NCBI RefSeq assembly: GCF_918797505.1
Contig: NC_092794.1
Location: 31,300,122-31,364,121, forward strand
DNA from: Bemisia tabaci
Lineage: Eukaryota > Arthropoda > Insecta > Hemiptera > Aleyrodidae
DNA length: 64,000 bases
Direction of reading: 5' to 3'
This document shows, one piece after another, positions 11,789 to 23,131 of the stretch (position 1 is its first letter; every line of letters begins with the position of its first letter). The notes under the pieces were generated by a model. It was not told where the DNA came from. It did no database searches and saw nothing but the letters and a program-made list of their open reading frames with translations. The position numbers and the translations under genes were made by a program.

Positions 11789-14076
11789 TCAGGATGACCT
11801 CCTGATATTCGTAAAATCCGCAAAATATTCACTGGATATCGTGTGGGCATTGTCATAAAAGTATTATTACAGTCCTCCCTCCCTTTCCAGCAGTGGATGA
11901 AATGAGCCCAGAATTAACTCCCTTGAGGGCGTTGAAAGAGAACTTGCCATGGCCCATCCAACCTTTCAGCTTGTGCAAATATCTTTTCTACCTACTTTTC
12001 ACGAGGATAGCTACTTAAAACATTATGACAAAACTGAAAAAAATTGCTGTGTTCAGTTGATTTTAGTTTTTCATCTACGCATGTATAGTTGAAAAACCAG
12101 CGAATTTTTGTTCAATTGTTTATGTTTTAGGTACTGTTTGTCAGGAAAAGTAGATAATATATTTTTACTAGCTGGAAACGTTGGATGGTCCGTTGTAAAT
12201 TTTCTTTCAACGTCCTCTAGGGAGTTAATTCAGGACTCATTTCATCCACTGCTGAAAGGCGAAGCAATATGTTTTTCTGTTGTCCTTGAGGAAAGCAGAA
12301 AAAACATGCGTATGATCGAAAACCACTAGGATGGATAAAAACAGGCGTTTCCTTTCAATATCCTAAATTTTACGATGAAAATTAGTCATTAAAAACAACA
12401 TTCAAAGCCATGAAAACACGATTGCATCGAGACGTTGCAAGTCTCAATGAACAATATTTTTTCTCAAAATGTTGCGATTCTTTCTTGTCGCATGGCATTG
12501 CAATTTGACACCTACTTGTATGGCTGTAACTGACTCATTTTGTACGTAAAAAGTTAGGTATAAAATTTTTTCAGAGAGTTTCAAAAGGACATTACTTACA
12601 TACGTAATACAAAACTGAACTGTTGTCAAGCAGCTTGCCTTGAAAAGGGCATGGTTTTAGCTGTTAAAAGAGAATACTTATTTGTATGAATCCTTTTTTG
12701 CACATGATATGCATTGGTACCTATCTCCATTCTCCATGGAACTAAACAGAAAGTACGATTGGAAAAACATACGTTGAAAGCAAAATTTAAAGAACAGAAG
12801 AAGCTTTATTCATACTTAGTACTTAAAATGTAGTAGTAATCATAGAAACAAAATAAATGAATAGTTGTAGATAGTTAAACAGTATTTGAAAATCTTTACA
12901 CTCTTCAAAATAATTTTTGGTACAAAACAGCAGACAAACATATTTACGAAAAGTTATTTCTTGTTGGATTTTATCGGTTCCAATTCATCGTAATCGCAGA
13001 CGAAGATACCTTGACTATTGGGAGCTCATCAAATTTACGATTGATGTTGTTGCCATTGTGATTGAACCAACAGGAATGAAGTAAGTAAGTAAGGAAGGTA
13101 TGAAATGGAAATAACAGGTTTGTCCACTCTGAAAATGAAAATAAAATGAAACATTTAAATGAGTTATACGCAGAGAGCTATTTTATTGTTTCAGATAGAT
13201 TTCCATGATCGGATTTAGCCTCAGTCATTGATCTAAGTTGAAAAAACTCAATTTGTTGGTAGAAAGGCAAAAAATACTTGACCGTCGATAGGTATGATTA
13301 TTAGACACATGGTCAAGCTGCGGAGAACTAGATTCAGCGCTCCACACCAAATACAGGAAAAAATATGCCTTTCCTACCTTCAAAATTGTGTGGTCCTGGC
13401 TTCACCAAGTATGAATACAAGTTTTCTGCAAAACTAGCTGTGCAAGATCCCAGACCTGACATTCGTGTTTACTCCTACATGCAGACTATTTTAGTGCTAA
13501 GTGTAAAATTTAGGCAGTAGGCACACTGTCACTAAAGGTGACACAATCACTAAAATATGTCTGGAAATCAGAATAATAAGCACTAGAAACAGATCGGCGG
13601 AGGATTATGATGAACTAGCAAGGTTAGGTTTCATGACGGATCAAGTCGTGCTAGAGAGATGGAAAGTGAAGTTCCTGCCTATCTCACAGACAAAATTCTT
13701 TCCAGAGTTCATACATTGATAGCATGAGACGGAGTGCAAGTCATATTTCGAGGATTTCAAGAGTTTGAAATATGTATAGCTTTGTATCCGTGTTCGCATG
13801 GAATGGGTTTCAGTCGAACACAAAAGTTATTCTACAACAGTCAAAATGAACACGAATGATGTTTACATACCTAGTGTTTAGTCGTGGGTGAATAAAGAAA
13901 CTTTCCAGAAGTACTAATGTAAAATAAAAACTCACAAACAAGAACACAATATGATTTCCAGTAGCCGGCGCTACGATTGTTTTGTTGTGAGTTGACATGT
14001 TGACGAGCGCCGCTAGAGAGCGAGCAGTTTTTGTAACGCCTTCAAATGGGCGATTATGTAACCCCTGCAACGGCAG
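11786..14076. other. Interior of the 3.4-kb insert, no gene recognised
   Basis: About 2.3 kb of AT-rich DNA with scattered short frames. A short inverted pair links about 11890-11930 (AGCAGTGGATGAAATGAG) with 12230-12256. No transposase motif, exon with good splice signals or RNA gene was found. Confidence 0.45.
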
Positions 14077-14261
14077 ACGGGATATTCTGAGAATGTTCTG
14101 AGAAGATTATAAACTTGCACGTTTTCATAACATTTTCAAAATATCCTCACAATATTTATTTTGTTTGGTTTTTGTGAGGATATTGTCATAATATTTTTAA
14201 ATGATGCGGAGGCGCGGGATTTTTCAGGGATATTCTCCGAAGATAAGATGCTAACTGGGTC

Positions 14262-14698
14262 ACAACTTTAGAGGCGAATGAAAGTCGTCGCTGCACGAAA
14301 GTGCGCTGGGTTGTTGAATGGGTGAACAGCTCGTTGAAAAGATTCAAGTACATCGATAGTATTGTACCAAGCTATGGGGTTCCTCATTTATTTGTATAGA
14401 CGTGAGAATTTTAGCGGCGATTCATAATCACTTTTTTGCTCGCCAATATAGCAATTTCGATCGAGTTGAAGTCGCTCATCAAATGATCGAAAAGATGAAG
14501 ACTCCAAACTTGCTGCAAGAACTTGTGGAAAAAAAAAATCTGACCCGAAAGGCGTGCATGTTTGAAACTCTAGAATCGGACCATTTCCACAATTTGCCAG
14601 CGTGGAGTATTGAGAAACTTTCCTCTTATTTGAGTTCTTTCCAGCTACGTCTAGTTAAATCCTACTTTGGCCAATCATTTCGCAAAGAGAGAACATGA
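14262..14698 (+). pseudogene. ISL2EU-type transposase, C-terminal part
   Basis: Directly after the 3.4-kb insert, the phase used upstream continues with TTLEANESRR and KVRWVVEWVN, the conserved segment carrying the third acidic residue (Glu) of the DDE triad. A stop after GVPHLFV at about 14398 marks a frameshift. The remaining C-terminal part is in another frame (14402-14698) with MIEKMKTPNLLQELVEK, typical of the end of this transposase type. Together with 9673-10866 it makes one gene broken by an insertion and at least three frameshifts. Confidence 0.75.
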
Positions 14699-14699
14699 A

Positions 14700-15427
14700 T
14701 TTCAAATTAGCCGCTAGAGGTCAATGCCGAACTTTTCAAGGCACAACATTTTCGTTCAGAACCCTTTTTTCATCCGAGCGCGGCTTCTTTCCAGACACGT
14801 GTCAAATGCGGTTTACTTTATTTTCATTGTCATTGATCGTCCCGATGTCGGGTTCCACCGCAGTCAATTAAAGAAGCGTATTGCACATGTAAAACGGGAT
14901 CCCGGACGGTTGAAGTATGTGTCCACGTTGCCTCGATAATCTAGTACATTTTCTACGGTCGGCATGACAGTTCCTTCAAAAGCCCTGCAGCTTTCTCAGA
15001 TAACAGCTATTTATACTGCCTTCGAAGGATGGTCCGTCAGATTTGGAGGAAGGTAGATGACGTTTGATGATTTCTAGGGCGGTGAGTTTAGTCATTAAAA
15101 CCATTCAATATTCTTATCGTAAAAACCTATTTCGTAACTCCTGCACGTTTCAATTCTTTCGTTTTCAGCCAAGTTCTATAAAAAAGAAAAATGTTAAAAA
15201 GATACTTCTAAATCGTACCCTTCCTGACGGTTATGATGGCAAGTCCATCATGAAAAGTATTTTATTTTTGTAATTTAACAGATTTCCTCGTTGAAAAATA
15301 CAACACAATACATGAAATGAGTAGCTTATAGACGTGATGAAATGAGTTGCTCATAGGCGTGATGAAATGAGTACCTCATCGACGTAATGAATTGCGTATT
15401 GTATGAGTATTGTGATTGTCTGAATAT
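14700..15427. other. 3' region of ISL2EU-like element
   Basis: Non-coding DNA between the transposase end and the right TIR. Positions 15318-15400 hold three loose copies of a ~28-bp motif GATGAAATGAGTA(G/C). No other feature seen. Confidence 0.45.
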
Positions 15428-16089
15428 TCTGTGATGGCGGTGGTGGTTTTCCGTGAAAACCGGCAACCTTGCTACTGCCTGAATTCCTAAAACTCATGTG
15501 AAAGTTTCAAAAGAGCGTAAAACATGAACTGACTTTTTGTATTTTGCTCGGTACAGGCGATGCGCTTCAACGCGGAGTCGTGAAACGTGCGGGAACGAGC
15601 GTCAAAATCGGGCGTCGGGCTTGTTGTCGAAATTTTAAATCGCTGTAACTCGGATTTCCTAAGCCTCTCAGAAAAGTATAACATATCAATAAATGCGGAA
15701 TCGAACGAACAATAATTCTGACAGGTTTTTATTCAATCCCCACCAACTACAAACAAACTTTTAGGCGATAACGTGATTTTTAATAATTATGAAAATTAAA
15801 AAAGTGGCCAAAACTTGGCAACAGTGGACTCAAATAAAATTTTATTCTACATAGGTCGATAGAGCGTAATTTTTTGCGTTTTTTGGTATAAATACGAGCC
15901 CTGTAACTGCATTTTTCCGAAAGTTATGGATGTTTGAAGGTTGCGACTTTAAAAAATGGCAACGCTGTTTCCCTACGGTTTTAGCCTAAAAGCAGCCAGA
16001 TGTAGGCCCAAAATGACCTATACAACCATCCCACAAAGTTTCGTACAATCCCCGTGGGGTCACTTTTTGGCCGTTTTGCATAACCCTCT
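15428..16089 (-). repeat. Right long TIR of ISL2EU-like element
   Basis: Reverse complement of 8672-9332, ending CATAACCCTCT. The host tandem unit resumes at 16090. Confidence 0.85.
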
Positions 16090-16188
16090 TTTGCCTAAGA
16101 ACGTGCAGCGCGCCTAAATTTAAGCATTTTGGCATTTTGGAACTTCTTTTTAGTGTATGATATCATATAGGTAACATGTTGATATCAT
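16090..16188 (+). repeat. Tandem unit, copy 2, right portion
   Basis: Resumes the sequence broken at 8671. GTGCAGCGCGCCTAAA and GATATCATATAGGTAACATG match 7828-7908 of copy 1. It is cut again at 16189 by a foldback element. Confidence 0.7.
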
Positions 16189-17870
16189 AAAAAAACCCAA
16201 AAACTTGGGTAAAGAAACTCCGGGCAAGTCACCATCCTCTTGCCAAAAACCTCCAGAAGCTCTTCTTTGTTCCCCTCTTCAGTGGAAAAAGAAAATATCA
16301 CACTACGACAGTTTCCATTTCTGTCATAGAGTACCCCAAGCGGACCAAAGAACGGAACTCTTAGTCGTTTACACATTTAACTATTTAACAAAATCTCCAG
16401 GAGGTCACAGACAGGCTGGCAGCCCCTCATTGGACCGAAACGCACACCGTACCATTTTTTCCTTGTAGGTATGTGCCTCCAAAGTACATGAAATGACTCC
16501 TTGAGGGGCGGGCAAGTTTGATTGAAATTCACGTTGTCTTCTGAAAATGAGCTAAAATTTTTACCTTGAAGAAGAAGAAAATCGAGTTATCATTTTCTTC
16601 CATACACGGTAGGTATGCCTATGAGAGGCACCAGGAACGCCTTCCAAAATTATTGATGCAACCCGCACGACTCCGAAGTCAGCGGAAACTTTCTTGAAGC
16701 GTCTCCTAAGATTTTCCCTACGCAATAATCCCCTTCAAACATGAATGATGCAACAAGCGCGTCCTGTTTGACCACGAAAGCTCCTCAGATGAGAAGTCTT
16801 TTGGTCTGGTCAGAAAAATATTCGAACTTTATTTTTCATCTTCTCTTCTCATTTCCCGCATTGACGGAGGCGAAATTTTTTGGAAAGCATGACGCGCCCG
16901 GCCCAATGCTCTCACTGAGGATCAACCTGTAGATAGACTGCTAAAAATATTTAGGAAACAGATGTTCGGGCTCACTGAGAATGAGGCCAATTTCCGAACT
17001 GATAGTACGGGATCAGAATGGAAAAAGTCAATTATGACTACGAGGAGGCTTTGTATACACTTCCAAATAAACAGTCCCGTCTTTGTTGTACAAGTATTCC
17101 TGAACGATCATTCATAATGGAAGGCCATATTCTATTTGCACTTTTTTTACGCATTGGGCCGGGCGCGTCATGCTTTCCAAAAAATTTGGCCTCCGTCAAT
17201 GCGGGAAATGAGAAGAGAAGATGAATAATAAAGTTCGAATATTTTTCTGACCAGACCAAAAGACTTCTCATCTGAGGAGCTTTCGTGGTCAAACAGGACG
17301 CGCTTGTTGCATCATTCATGTTTGAAGGGGATTATTGCGTAGGGAAAATCTTAGGAGACGCTTCAAGAAAGTTTCCGCTGACTTCGGAGTCGTGCGGGTT
17401 GCATCAATAATTTTGGAAGGCGTTCCTGGTGCCTCTCATAGGCATACCTACCGTGTATGGAAGAAAATGATAACTCGATTTTCTTCTTCTTCAAAGTAAA
17501 AATTTTAGCTCATTTTCAGAAGACAACGTGAATTTCAATCAAACTTGCCCGCCCCTCAAGGAGTCATTTCATGTACTTTGGAGGCACATACCTACAAGGA
17601 AAAAATGGTACAGTGTGCGTTTCGGTCCAATGAGGGGCTGCCAGCCTGTCTGTGACCTCCTGGAGATTTTGTTAAATAGTTAAATGTGTAAACGACTAAG
17701 AGTTCCGTTCTTTGGTCCGCTTGGGGTACTCTATGACAGAAATGGAAACTGTCGTAGTGTGATATTTTCTTTTTCCACTGAAGAGGGGAACAAAGAAGAG
17801 CTTTTGGAGGTTTTTGGCAAGAGGATGGTGACTTGCCCGGAGTTTCTTTACCCAAGTTTTTGGGTTTTTT
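16189..17870. mobile_element. 1.7-kb foldback element
   Basis: Arms 16189-16907 and 17155-17870 are near-identical reverse complements, separated by a ~247-bp loop. Ends read AAAAAACCCAAAAACTTGGG and its inverse. The 87-residue frame at 16205-16468 and the one at 17592-17855 are the same sequence in each arm, as are 16741- and 17319-. No transposase domain is apparent. It lies within the GATATCAT-rich tail of the duplicated unit. Confidence 0.8.
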
Positions 17871-17944
17871 GGAGTTTATATCATCTCATTTTTGCAAGAA
17901 AACTGTTATTTTACCAAATGAAGTCCCGCACTTGTGAAGGAATT

Positions 17945-18081
17945 GGATTACATTTTACAATAAGGAACCATTACCTCTGGCTCTCCCATAAAAGCACATA
18001 TCTGCATAGGGAAACCAATAGCATGTATTCTGTTTCTAAAATGGACCAGAAATAGTGGCTCCTAATTGCAAAATGTAATCC
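17945..18081. mobile_element. Small palindromic MITE
   Basis: GGATTACATTTTACAATAAG at the left pairs with CTTAATTGCAAAATGTAATC-like sequence at the right. Arms of ~68 bp make up nearly the whole 137 bp, with no coding capacity. Divergence between the arms suggests an old copy. Confidence 0.65.
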
Positions 18082-18166
18082 ATTTAATGCTTATAGCTAT
18101 GAAGTGGATATCTCCTTGCTGTGTAGCAAAGTTTCTCGGATCTGTCTTATTTTTTTACACCCTTGA

Positions 18167-18326
18167 CTGTCATTTTTAATTAATCAGTTCAAAGCTATTT
18201 CGACGATTAATCATTAATTGTTAGATCGAAGAAGAAATTTTCTTCGGAAAGCTGTGGCTGAATTGACTTTACAACTGAACTTGTGAGAGCAACAACTGAG
18301 GCAAATTTTGCAGAAAGTTATACATG
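18167..18326 (+). pseudogene. Degraded chemoreceptor-like exon
   Basis: Conceptual translation gives INQFKAISTINH, a stop, then RRRNFLRKAVAELTLQLNL and another stop, and ends at ATG|GTAAGT, a good splice donor. It matches the open exon on the opposite strand at 23132-23407 (INQFKAISTMNH and ELTLQLNL) almost residue for residue. Two in-frame stops mark it as a pseudogene exon. The assignment to an insect gustatory-type receptor rests on the general look of the partner exon (membrane segment followed by a QF-x-x-(I/L) amphipathic stretch) and is inference. Confidence 0.55.
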
Positions 18327-18479
18327 GTAAGTGATAATTATTTCAACGCTCTCTTAGTTTTAAAAAGAGATGAGTTTTAAAAATCAAAATCTACACAACT
18401 GTAGATATCCCTGAAAAGAAATACAATTGTAGAATCCCAAGAAAAGAAAAAGAAGAAAGAACCCATATAGAACCTAGCC

Positions 18480-19230
18480 TTACGGCAACGTTGTCATGAA
18501 CCTTGCCGCATACCATCCGCGATAGCGTTGCCGCAAATAGGTTGACGAAACCTTTCCGCAACGTTCTCGCGAAATGTGTGGTTCCGCGACAAGCTTACAG
18601 AATGGTTTCCTTAACCTTGACGCAGAAGTAATTGCTGAAGAGCTTTTAAGGAAACGTTACCGTAACCTTTCCGCGAAATTAAATTAGCAAACCTTTCCGT
18701 CATAGGGTTATGGAAGCCTTACCATGAACACCTTATTACAAGCATTTCCAATTTAACGTTGATGTAAGCGTTCATGACAGTGTTTCCGCTAACCCTTTGC
18801 TACCTTACCTTACGGCAACCTTGACGCGCCAAGGCAAAGGGCAACCATTGTATGGAACATCCTTCGGAAACGTCGACGCAACGTTACCGGCTAAATGCTC
18901 GCCGCTGCCTTCTGGAGAAAGGGTTCTGCAACGATTCACCGGTAAGCATTCCCGTCTTGCTTTCCGTCAAAAGGTTACGGTAAAGTTACTGCGGAGTCCC
19001 TTTTGAAGTGTTTCTCCAATCAAGGCTAACGTAAGGTTACCGTGGCAAAGTTTCTCAGAACCCTTTTATATCTAACGTTACGGCAACCTTTACGCGCCAG
19101 GGGCAAAGGGCAATCGATGCATCGGCATTTTCGTGGAAACGTCCGCGCAACGTTACCGGCTAAAGTCATTGGCGCGATAATGGCACTCGCGGCAAGGCTA
19201 CCTCAAAGTTATAGTGGCACTCATGCGGAA
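18480..19230. repeat. Left subterminal motif cluster
   Basis: More than a dozen variants of ACGGCAAC / GTTGCCGT / AAACGTTACCG in both orientations, spaced tens of bases apart. Mirrored by 21570-21795. Confidence 0.6.
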
Positions 19231-19262
19231 ACCACTGGAAAAAAAAATGAAATCTTAAAATA

Positions 19263-19545
19263 AGATTTTGTGCACTCTTGGAAATTTTTCTCTTGATCCA
19301 AGCGGATTTTGCATTGAACCAAGAGACTTGACACTTGAGTTAAGAAAACGGACTCTCGGATTAAGATGCCAGCACCCGGGCTCTAAATGCAAGAAACTTG
19401 GTTTCTTAAAAGAAGAGTTCTGAATCTTAACTCAAGATTAACTCTTAACTCCTTCCAAGAGCCTCAGGGTTCTTGAATGAAGTTTTCAGGTTTCTTGAAT
19501 CAAGCTTTCAGATTTCTTGAATCAACCCTTTAAGTTTCGTAAATA
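19263..19545. repeat. Inner motif layer, left
   Basis: Repeated CTTGAATCAAG-, AAGAAACTTGGTTTCTT- and TTAACTCAAG-like motifs. A matching cluster occurs at 21345-21535 on the far side of the satellite. This may mark a second element nested inside the first, but discrete ends could not be fixed. Confidence 0.45.
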
Positions 19546-19670
19546 ATCACTTGGAGGGGAGGAGGGTTCGGTTTAATAGTTCAGCTTTTCTTAACTTAAG
19601 ATGTATGAGTCCACATTTAAAGAATTACTGTGAGAACGAAGTGATGAATAGTGGCGAAAATGTTATCTTT

Positions 19671-20817
19671 GGCCACGGCCGCCATCTTGGATTTTGAAAT
19701 TTTGAAAATCTGACCTGAAATTCGAGTATCCCTTTGAAAAATACCCCCGAATACCGAGTTACACGAAAATCGAGCGAACAGGAGCTGACTTAGCATTTTA
19801 GGCCACGGCCGCCATTTTGGATTTTGAAATTTTGAAAATCTGACCAAACATTCGAGCTTCTCGTCGAAAAGTATCCCCTGATACCAAGTTTCACGAAAAT
19901 CGAGCGAACAGGAGCTGAGTTAGCATTTTAGGCCACGGCCGCCATCTTGGATTTTGAAATTTTGAAAATCTGACCAAAAATTCGAGTTTCCCGTCGAAAA
20001 GTACCCCCGGAAAGCGAGTTTCACGAAAATCGAGCGAACAGGAGCCGACTTAGCATTTTAGGCCACGGCCGCCATCTTGGATTTTGAAATTTTGAAAATC
20101 TGACCGAAAATACGAGTTTCCCGTCGTAAAGTACCCACGGATACCGAGTTTCACGAAAATCGAGCGAACAGGAGCCGACTTAGCATTTTAGGCCACGGCC
20201 GCCATCTTGGATTTTGAAATTTTGAAAATCTGACCAAAAATTCGAGTTTCCCGTCGTAAAGTACCCACGGATACCGAGTTTCACGAAAATCGAGCGAACA
20301 GGAGCCGACTTAGCATTTTAGGCCACGGCCGCCATCTTGGATTTTGAAATTTTGAAAATCTGACCATAAATTCGAGTTTCCCGTCGAAAAGTACCCCCGG
20401 AAAGCGAGTTTCACGTAAATCGAGCGAACAGGAGCTGACTTAGCATTTTAGGCCACGGCTGCCATCTTGGATTTTGAAATTTTGAAAATCTGACCAAAAA
20501 TTCGAGTTTCCCGTCGAAAAGTACCCCCGGAAAACGAGTTTCACGAAAATCGAGCGAACAGGAGCCGACTTAGCATTTTAGGCCACGGCCGCCATCTTGG
20601 ATTTTGAAATTTTGAAAATCTGACCAAAAATACGAGTTTCCCGTCGTAAAGTACCCACGGATACCGAGTTTCACGAAAATCGAGCGAACAGGAGCCGACT
20701 TAGCATTTTAGGCCACGGCCGCCATCATGGATTTTGAAATTTTGAAAAGCTGACCAAAAATTCGAGTTTCCCGTCGAAAAGTACCCCCGGTCAGAAAGTT
20801 TCAAGAAAATTCGTCGA
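19671..20817 (+). repeat. 130-bp tandem satellite, about 8.8 units
   Basis: GGCCACGGCC recurs at 19671, 19801, 19931, 20061, 20191, 20321, 20451, 20581 and 20711, exactly 130 bp apart each time. Each unit holds GCCATCTTGGATTTTGAAAT and CGAGCGAACAGGAGC. Two internal variants alternate irregularly: GTCGTAAAGTACCCACGGAT (units 4, 5, 8) and GTCGAAAAGTACCCCCGGAA (units 3, 6, 7). The last unit breaks off near 20817. Strict period and high identity indicate recent expansion. No conserved coding frame. Confidence 0.95.
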
Positions 20818-21107
20818 TAAATGCCCCCTAAAACCTGAAATTTCATCTATAATGCTGTGACGTCACGCGACAGGATTGAACCTGTTGAAATCTCGGTACA
20901 GTAGCTTTATATAATTCATACTTTCTAGGTATTTTAAAGGACAAAATACGAGGGCTGAAAAATAACTTTACGGATGAAACTTAGAAAGTTTTAGTTTCGA
21001 AAAGGTTTAAGTGCTCTGAATGAAGTAGTAAGGACGAAGAACAAGCTGCATAACTACTAGTCGCTCCTAGAAGGGTTTGTAGGGATATTTCGACCTCACT
21101 CTTCATC

Positions 21108-21190
21108 AGCAGCTATAGCTCAGTTGGTAGAGCGCTCGGCTGTGAATCCAGTCGCCGCGCGCCGTGGGTTCGAATCTCCACAGGTCCGCT
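21108..21190 (+). tRNA. tRNA-like sequence, possible His(GTG) anticodon
   Basis: An A box TAGCTCAGTTGGTAGAGC (21115-21132) and B box GGTTCGAATC (21166-21175) are clear. A seven-base loop CTGTGAA would give anticodon GTG (His), but the anticodon stem has a mismatch, the variable region is unusually long, and acceptor ends do not pair well. A tRNA pseudogene or SINE head within the surrounding element is more likely than a working tRNA gene. Confidence 0.45.
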
Positions 21191-21344
21191 CGAGATTTTA
21201 CGCCGCAACATCTCTCCATTGGTAAGTCAAATTGTCTAATATATGTCTCCTTGTCTCTCTAATTAACTTGTGTAATACTTGTATGTACTGAATAAATCAC
21301 TAAATAGTTGATGATGTGTGAACAGAAAACATGTACTCTTCACA

Positions 21345-21535
21345 AGTAGAGTGCGCTCCTGATCAATTTTTGGAAATCCTGATCTAAGAAAACAGAAATC
21401 TTGATCCAAGAAACGATGGAATTTTAAATTAAGAAACCAGGTTTCTTGGTTCAACAACTTTCGGATGCTAGATCCAAGAAGCATGTTTCTTGTCGCCGCT
21501 TTTAAGCAACCAGGACTCTTAAGTCGATGCACCAT
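21345..21535. repeat. Inner motif layer, right
   Basis: AAGAAACCAGGTTTCTTGG, GATCCAAGAA and related motifs, the counterpart of 19263-19545. Confidence 0.45.
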
Positions 21536-21569
21536 TGCATTGGTCTAAGAAGGTTTTTTTTTCCAGTAA

Positions 21570-21795
21570 CTTCTTAGGAAAGGGGTCGGCAACGTTGCCG
21601 AGGAAATGGTTGCTCGAACGGCAAGGTTACCAATACCTTGCCGTCAGGTTGCCGATCTCGTGCCGTACCGTTACGGCAACGCTGCCGACGCGTAAGCATC
21701 CAGGATTGCCGGAAACGTTGCCGCGGTAACATTTCCGGTAGCCTTACCTCATTTCCACGGCAAGGTTACAGTAATGTTACGCTAGGGTTTTTTTT
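21570..21795. repeat. Right subterminal motif cluster
   Basis: GCAACGTTGCCG, CGGCAAGGTTACC and TTACGGCAACGC motifs in both orientations, mirroring 18480-19230 on a shorter scale. Confidence 0.6.
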
Positions 21796-21804
21796 CTATA
21801 TGGG

Positions 21805-23131
21805 AAAATAAATACGAAGAAATTCAATGATAAATTGCAACTACGGTAGGTACTTATTTCAAATTAATTGCTCTAAAAACTGTCCCTTCAATGAGTAAAT
21901 AGGCAACATTCTCAACACTACAATGCAATAGAAATAATTTTACCATGGAATTGAAATCCAAAGAAATGTGTGCTGCTTGAGTAATAGAAGTTTGAAAATC
22001 AGGGCATTCAACAGCTTCCCAGACCTCATTAGTGTTACAATCTAAAAATTGTAAGGATTAAAAGTGTCAAGCTCTCAAAATTTTTGTTCTCTGATTATCA
22101 AGAAGCCCTGCTAGAAATTTTCAGTGTCATTTTTATTTTTGTTTGTGAAAGGAAATTATTTTAAGATTTTTTGGCATTCTTGGTGTCCTCTGAGACTCTG
22201 AAAATTTTTGTACTTCATTTTTCATCAAATAATGAACATTTTCATTGTAATTTTTGTCTATTTAGGAGAGTACATTATTCGATGATTATCTTCAGTATGT
22301 ATTAGATCTTTCCCCCAGCGACAAGGTTTACAGAAATTTTATGAGATCTATATAGTTCTCATAGGTACTGACCTGCATCATGGTCAGTATCATCTTTGAG
22401 GAGTAAATGAAAACAAATTATTTTCTCTTGGTTCCTCAATTCAGGGCTCTGATGAATAAAACCTGTTTGACCACGATGTTAGTAGGTAAAATTGCTCCCT
22501 CCAAAATCCTTTAAGCGGTATCAATTTAGTGGTAAAGTTATCAACGACCCTCATTGAATCTCATCTGGTTCACTGAATTTCTGAGGGATAGACAGGGTGA
22601 CAGGTTCTGTAAAAGTTAGGAAATTAAGCCCTCCTTACTGTGAAAATATGTCAGGTAGTTTTGCTGCGGAGCATTGAAATTCCTTCTCCCAGTAAAAAAA
22701 TTGGACTTTTCAGTTTAAAGAGACTAAACACTTAAAATTAAGTCAAGTAAAAACTTGAAATTTTTGTGAAAAGAATTTTTATCTGAGACACCTAATGTCA
22801 AAAGAGGACATTCCAAAATCAGGGAAAAGTTAGTGACCACTACGCTTAAAATCCCAGAAAAGAATATTCTGCGCATCGAAGTCATTAATTACACAATTTT
22901 CAGAAATTATGTTGAATTATTTATCAGCAGAGAAATGAAAAGACTCTGAAAGTCTTTGAGGATGAACTTTGTGGATTGCGGTAAGTAGTTTCCCAGTTTG
23001 GCCATGGTATTGATATATTCGTTTCGTCATTAATCATTATCAATAAAAATATCCCTATCTACCGTAAATGTTGGAAAACCAGTGTGCATGTAATCTGGTA
23101 ATCCTTAATTAATCAACTGTAGATTTCTTAC
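21805..23131. other. Intron-like AT-rich DNA
   Basis: No TE ends recognised. A possible plus-strand exon near 22925-22980 (open after TGA, peptide QQRNEKTLKVFEDELCGL, ending GCG|GTAAGT) is too short to support. The style (low-complexity T-rich tracts, few repeats) is that of intron or intergenic host DNA between the two receptor-like exons. Confidence 0.4.

Larger units (their letters stand above)
10867..14259. mobile_element. 3.4-kb insert with short TIR and 2-bp TSD
   Basis: Ends read CCCAGTTAGCA and its inverse TGCTAACTGGG, flanked on each side by TC (10865-10866 and 14260-14261). Counting one TC, the interrupted transposase frame continues exactly in phase into the next conserved segment, which proves insertion. 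The terminal 200 bp at each side are rich in ATATTC/GAATAT motifs and are loosely inverted relative to one another. The interior contains a poly(A)-tailed retroelement piece (11094-11785) and anonymous DNA. No transposase is recognised, so the element is probably non-autonomous. Confidence 0.75.
8672..16089. mobile_element. Harbinger/ISL2EU-like DNA transposon with long TIRs
   Basis: A 7.4-kb element with ~660-bp terminal inverted repeats (8672-9332 and 15428-16089), both starting AGAGGGTTATGC. It carries a broken DDE transposase (9673-10866 and 14262-14698) on the plus strand. The flanks join up in the paralogous uninterrupted unit around 7812, which confirms the boundaries to within a few bases. 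The target duplication cannot be read because the two units have diverged at the junction. The near-identical long TIRs suggest moderately recent arrival, but the transposase is already inactivated by a 3.4-kb insertion and frameshifts. Confidence 0.8.
18462..21804. mobile_element. 3.3-kb element with subterminal GTTGCCGT repeats and internal satellite
   Basis: Ends read CCCATATAGAA and, inverted at the right, CTATATGGG. The outer ~750 bp on the left (18480-19230) and ~230 bp on the right (21570-21795) are filled with short motifs such as TTACGGCAAC, GTTGCCG and AACGTTACC in both orientations. That subterminal layout is typical of transposase-binding arrays in DNA transposons. The interior holds a second motif layer (AAGAAAC/GTTTCTT), a 130-bp satellite and a tRNA-like sequence. 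No transposase is seen, so it is non-autonomous. It appears to sit downstream of the degraded receptor exon, probably in its former intron. Confidence 0.6.

Noticed and set aside
16205..17855. Pair of 87-residue frames in opposite orientation
   Set aside because: They are the two arms of one foldback element and have no domain support.
19671..20817. CRISPR-like array
   Set aside because: The 130-bp units are continuous and similar throughout, with no short repeat/unique spacer pattern; the DNA is eukaryotic.
22925..22980. Short plus-strand exon ending GCG|GTAAGT
   Set aside because: Only about 18 residues, uncertain acceptor and no homologous stretch elsewhere in the window.
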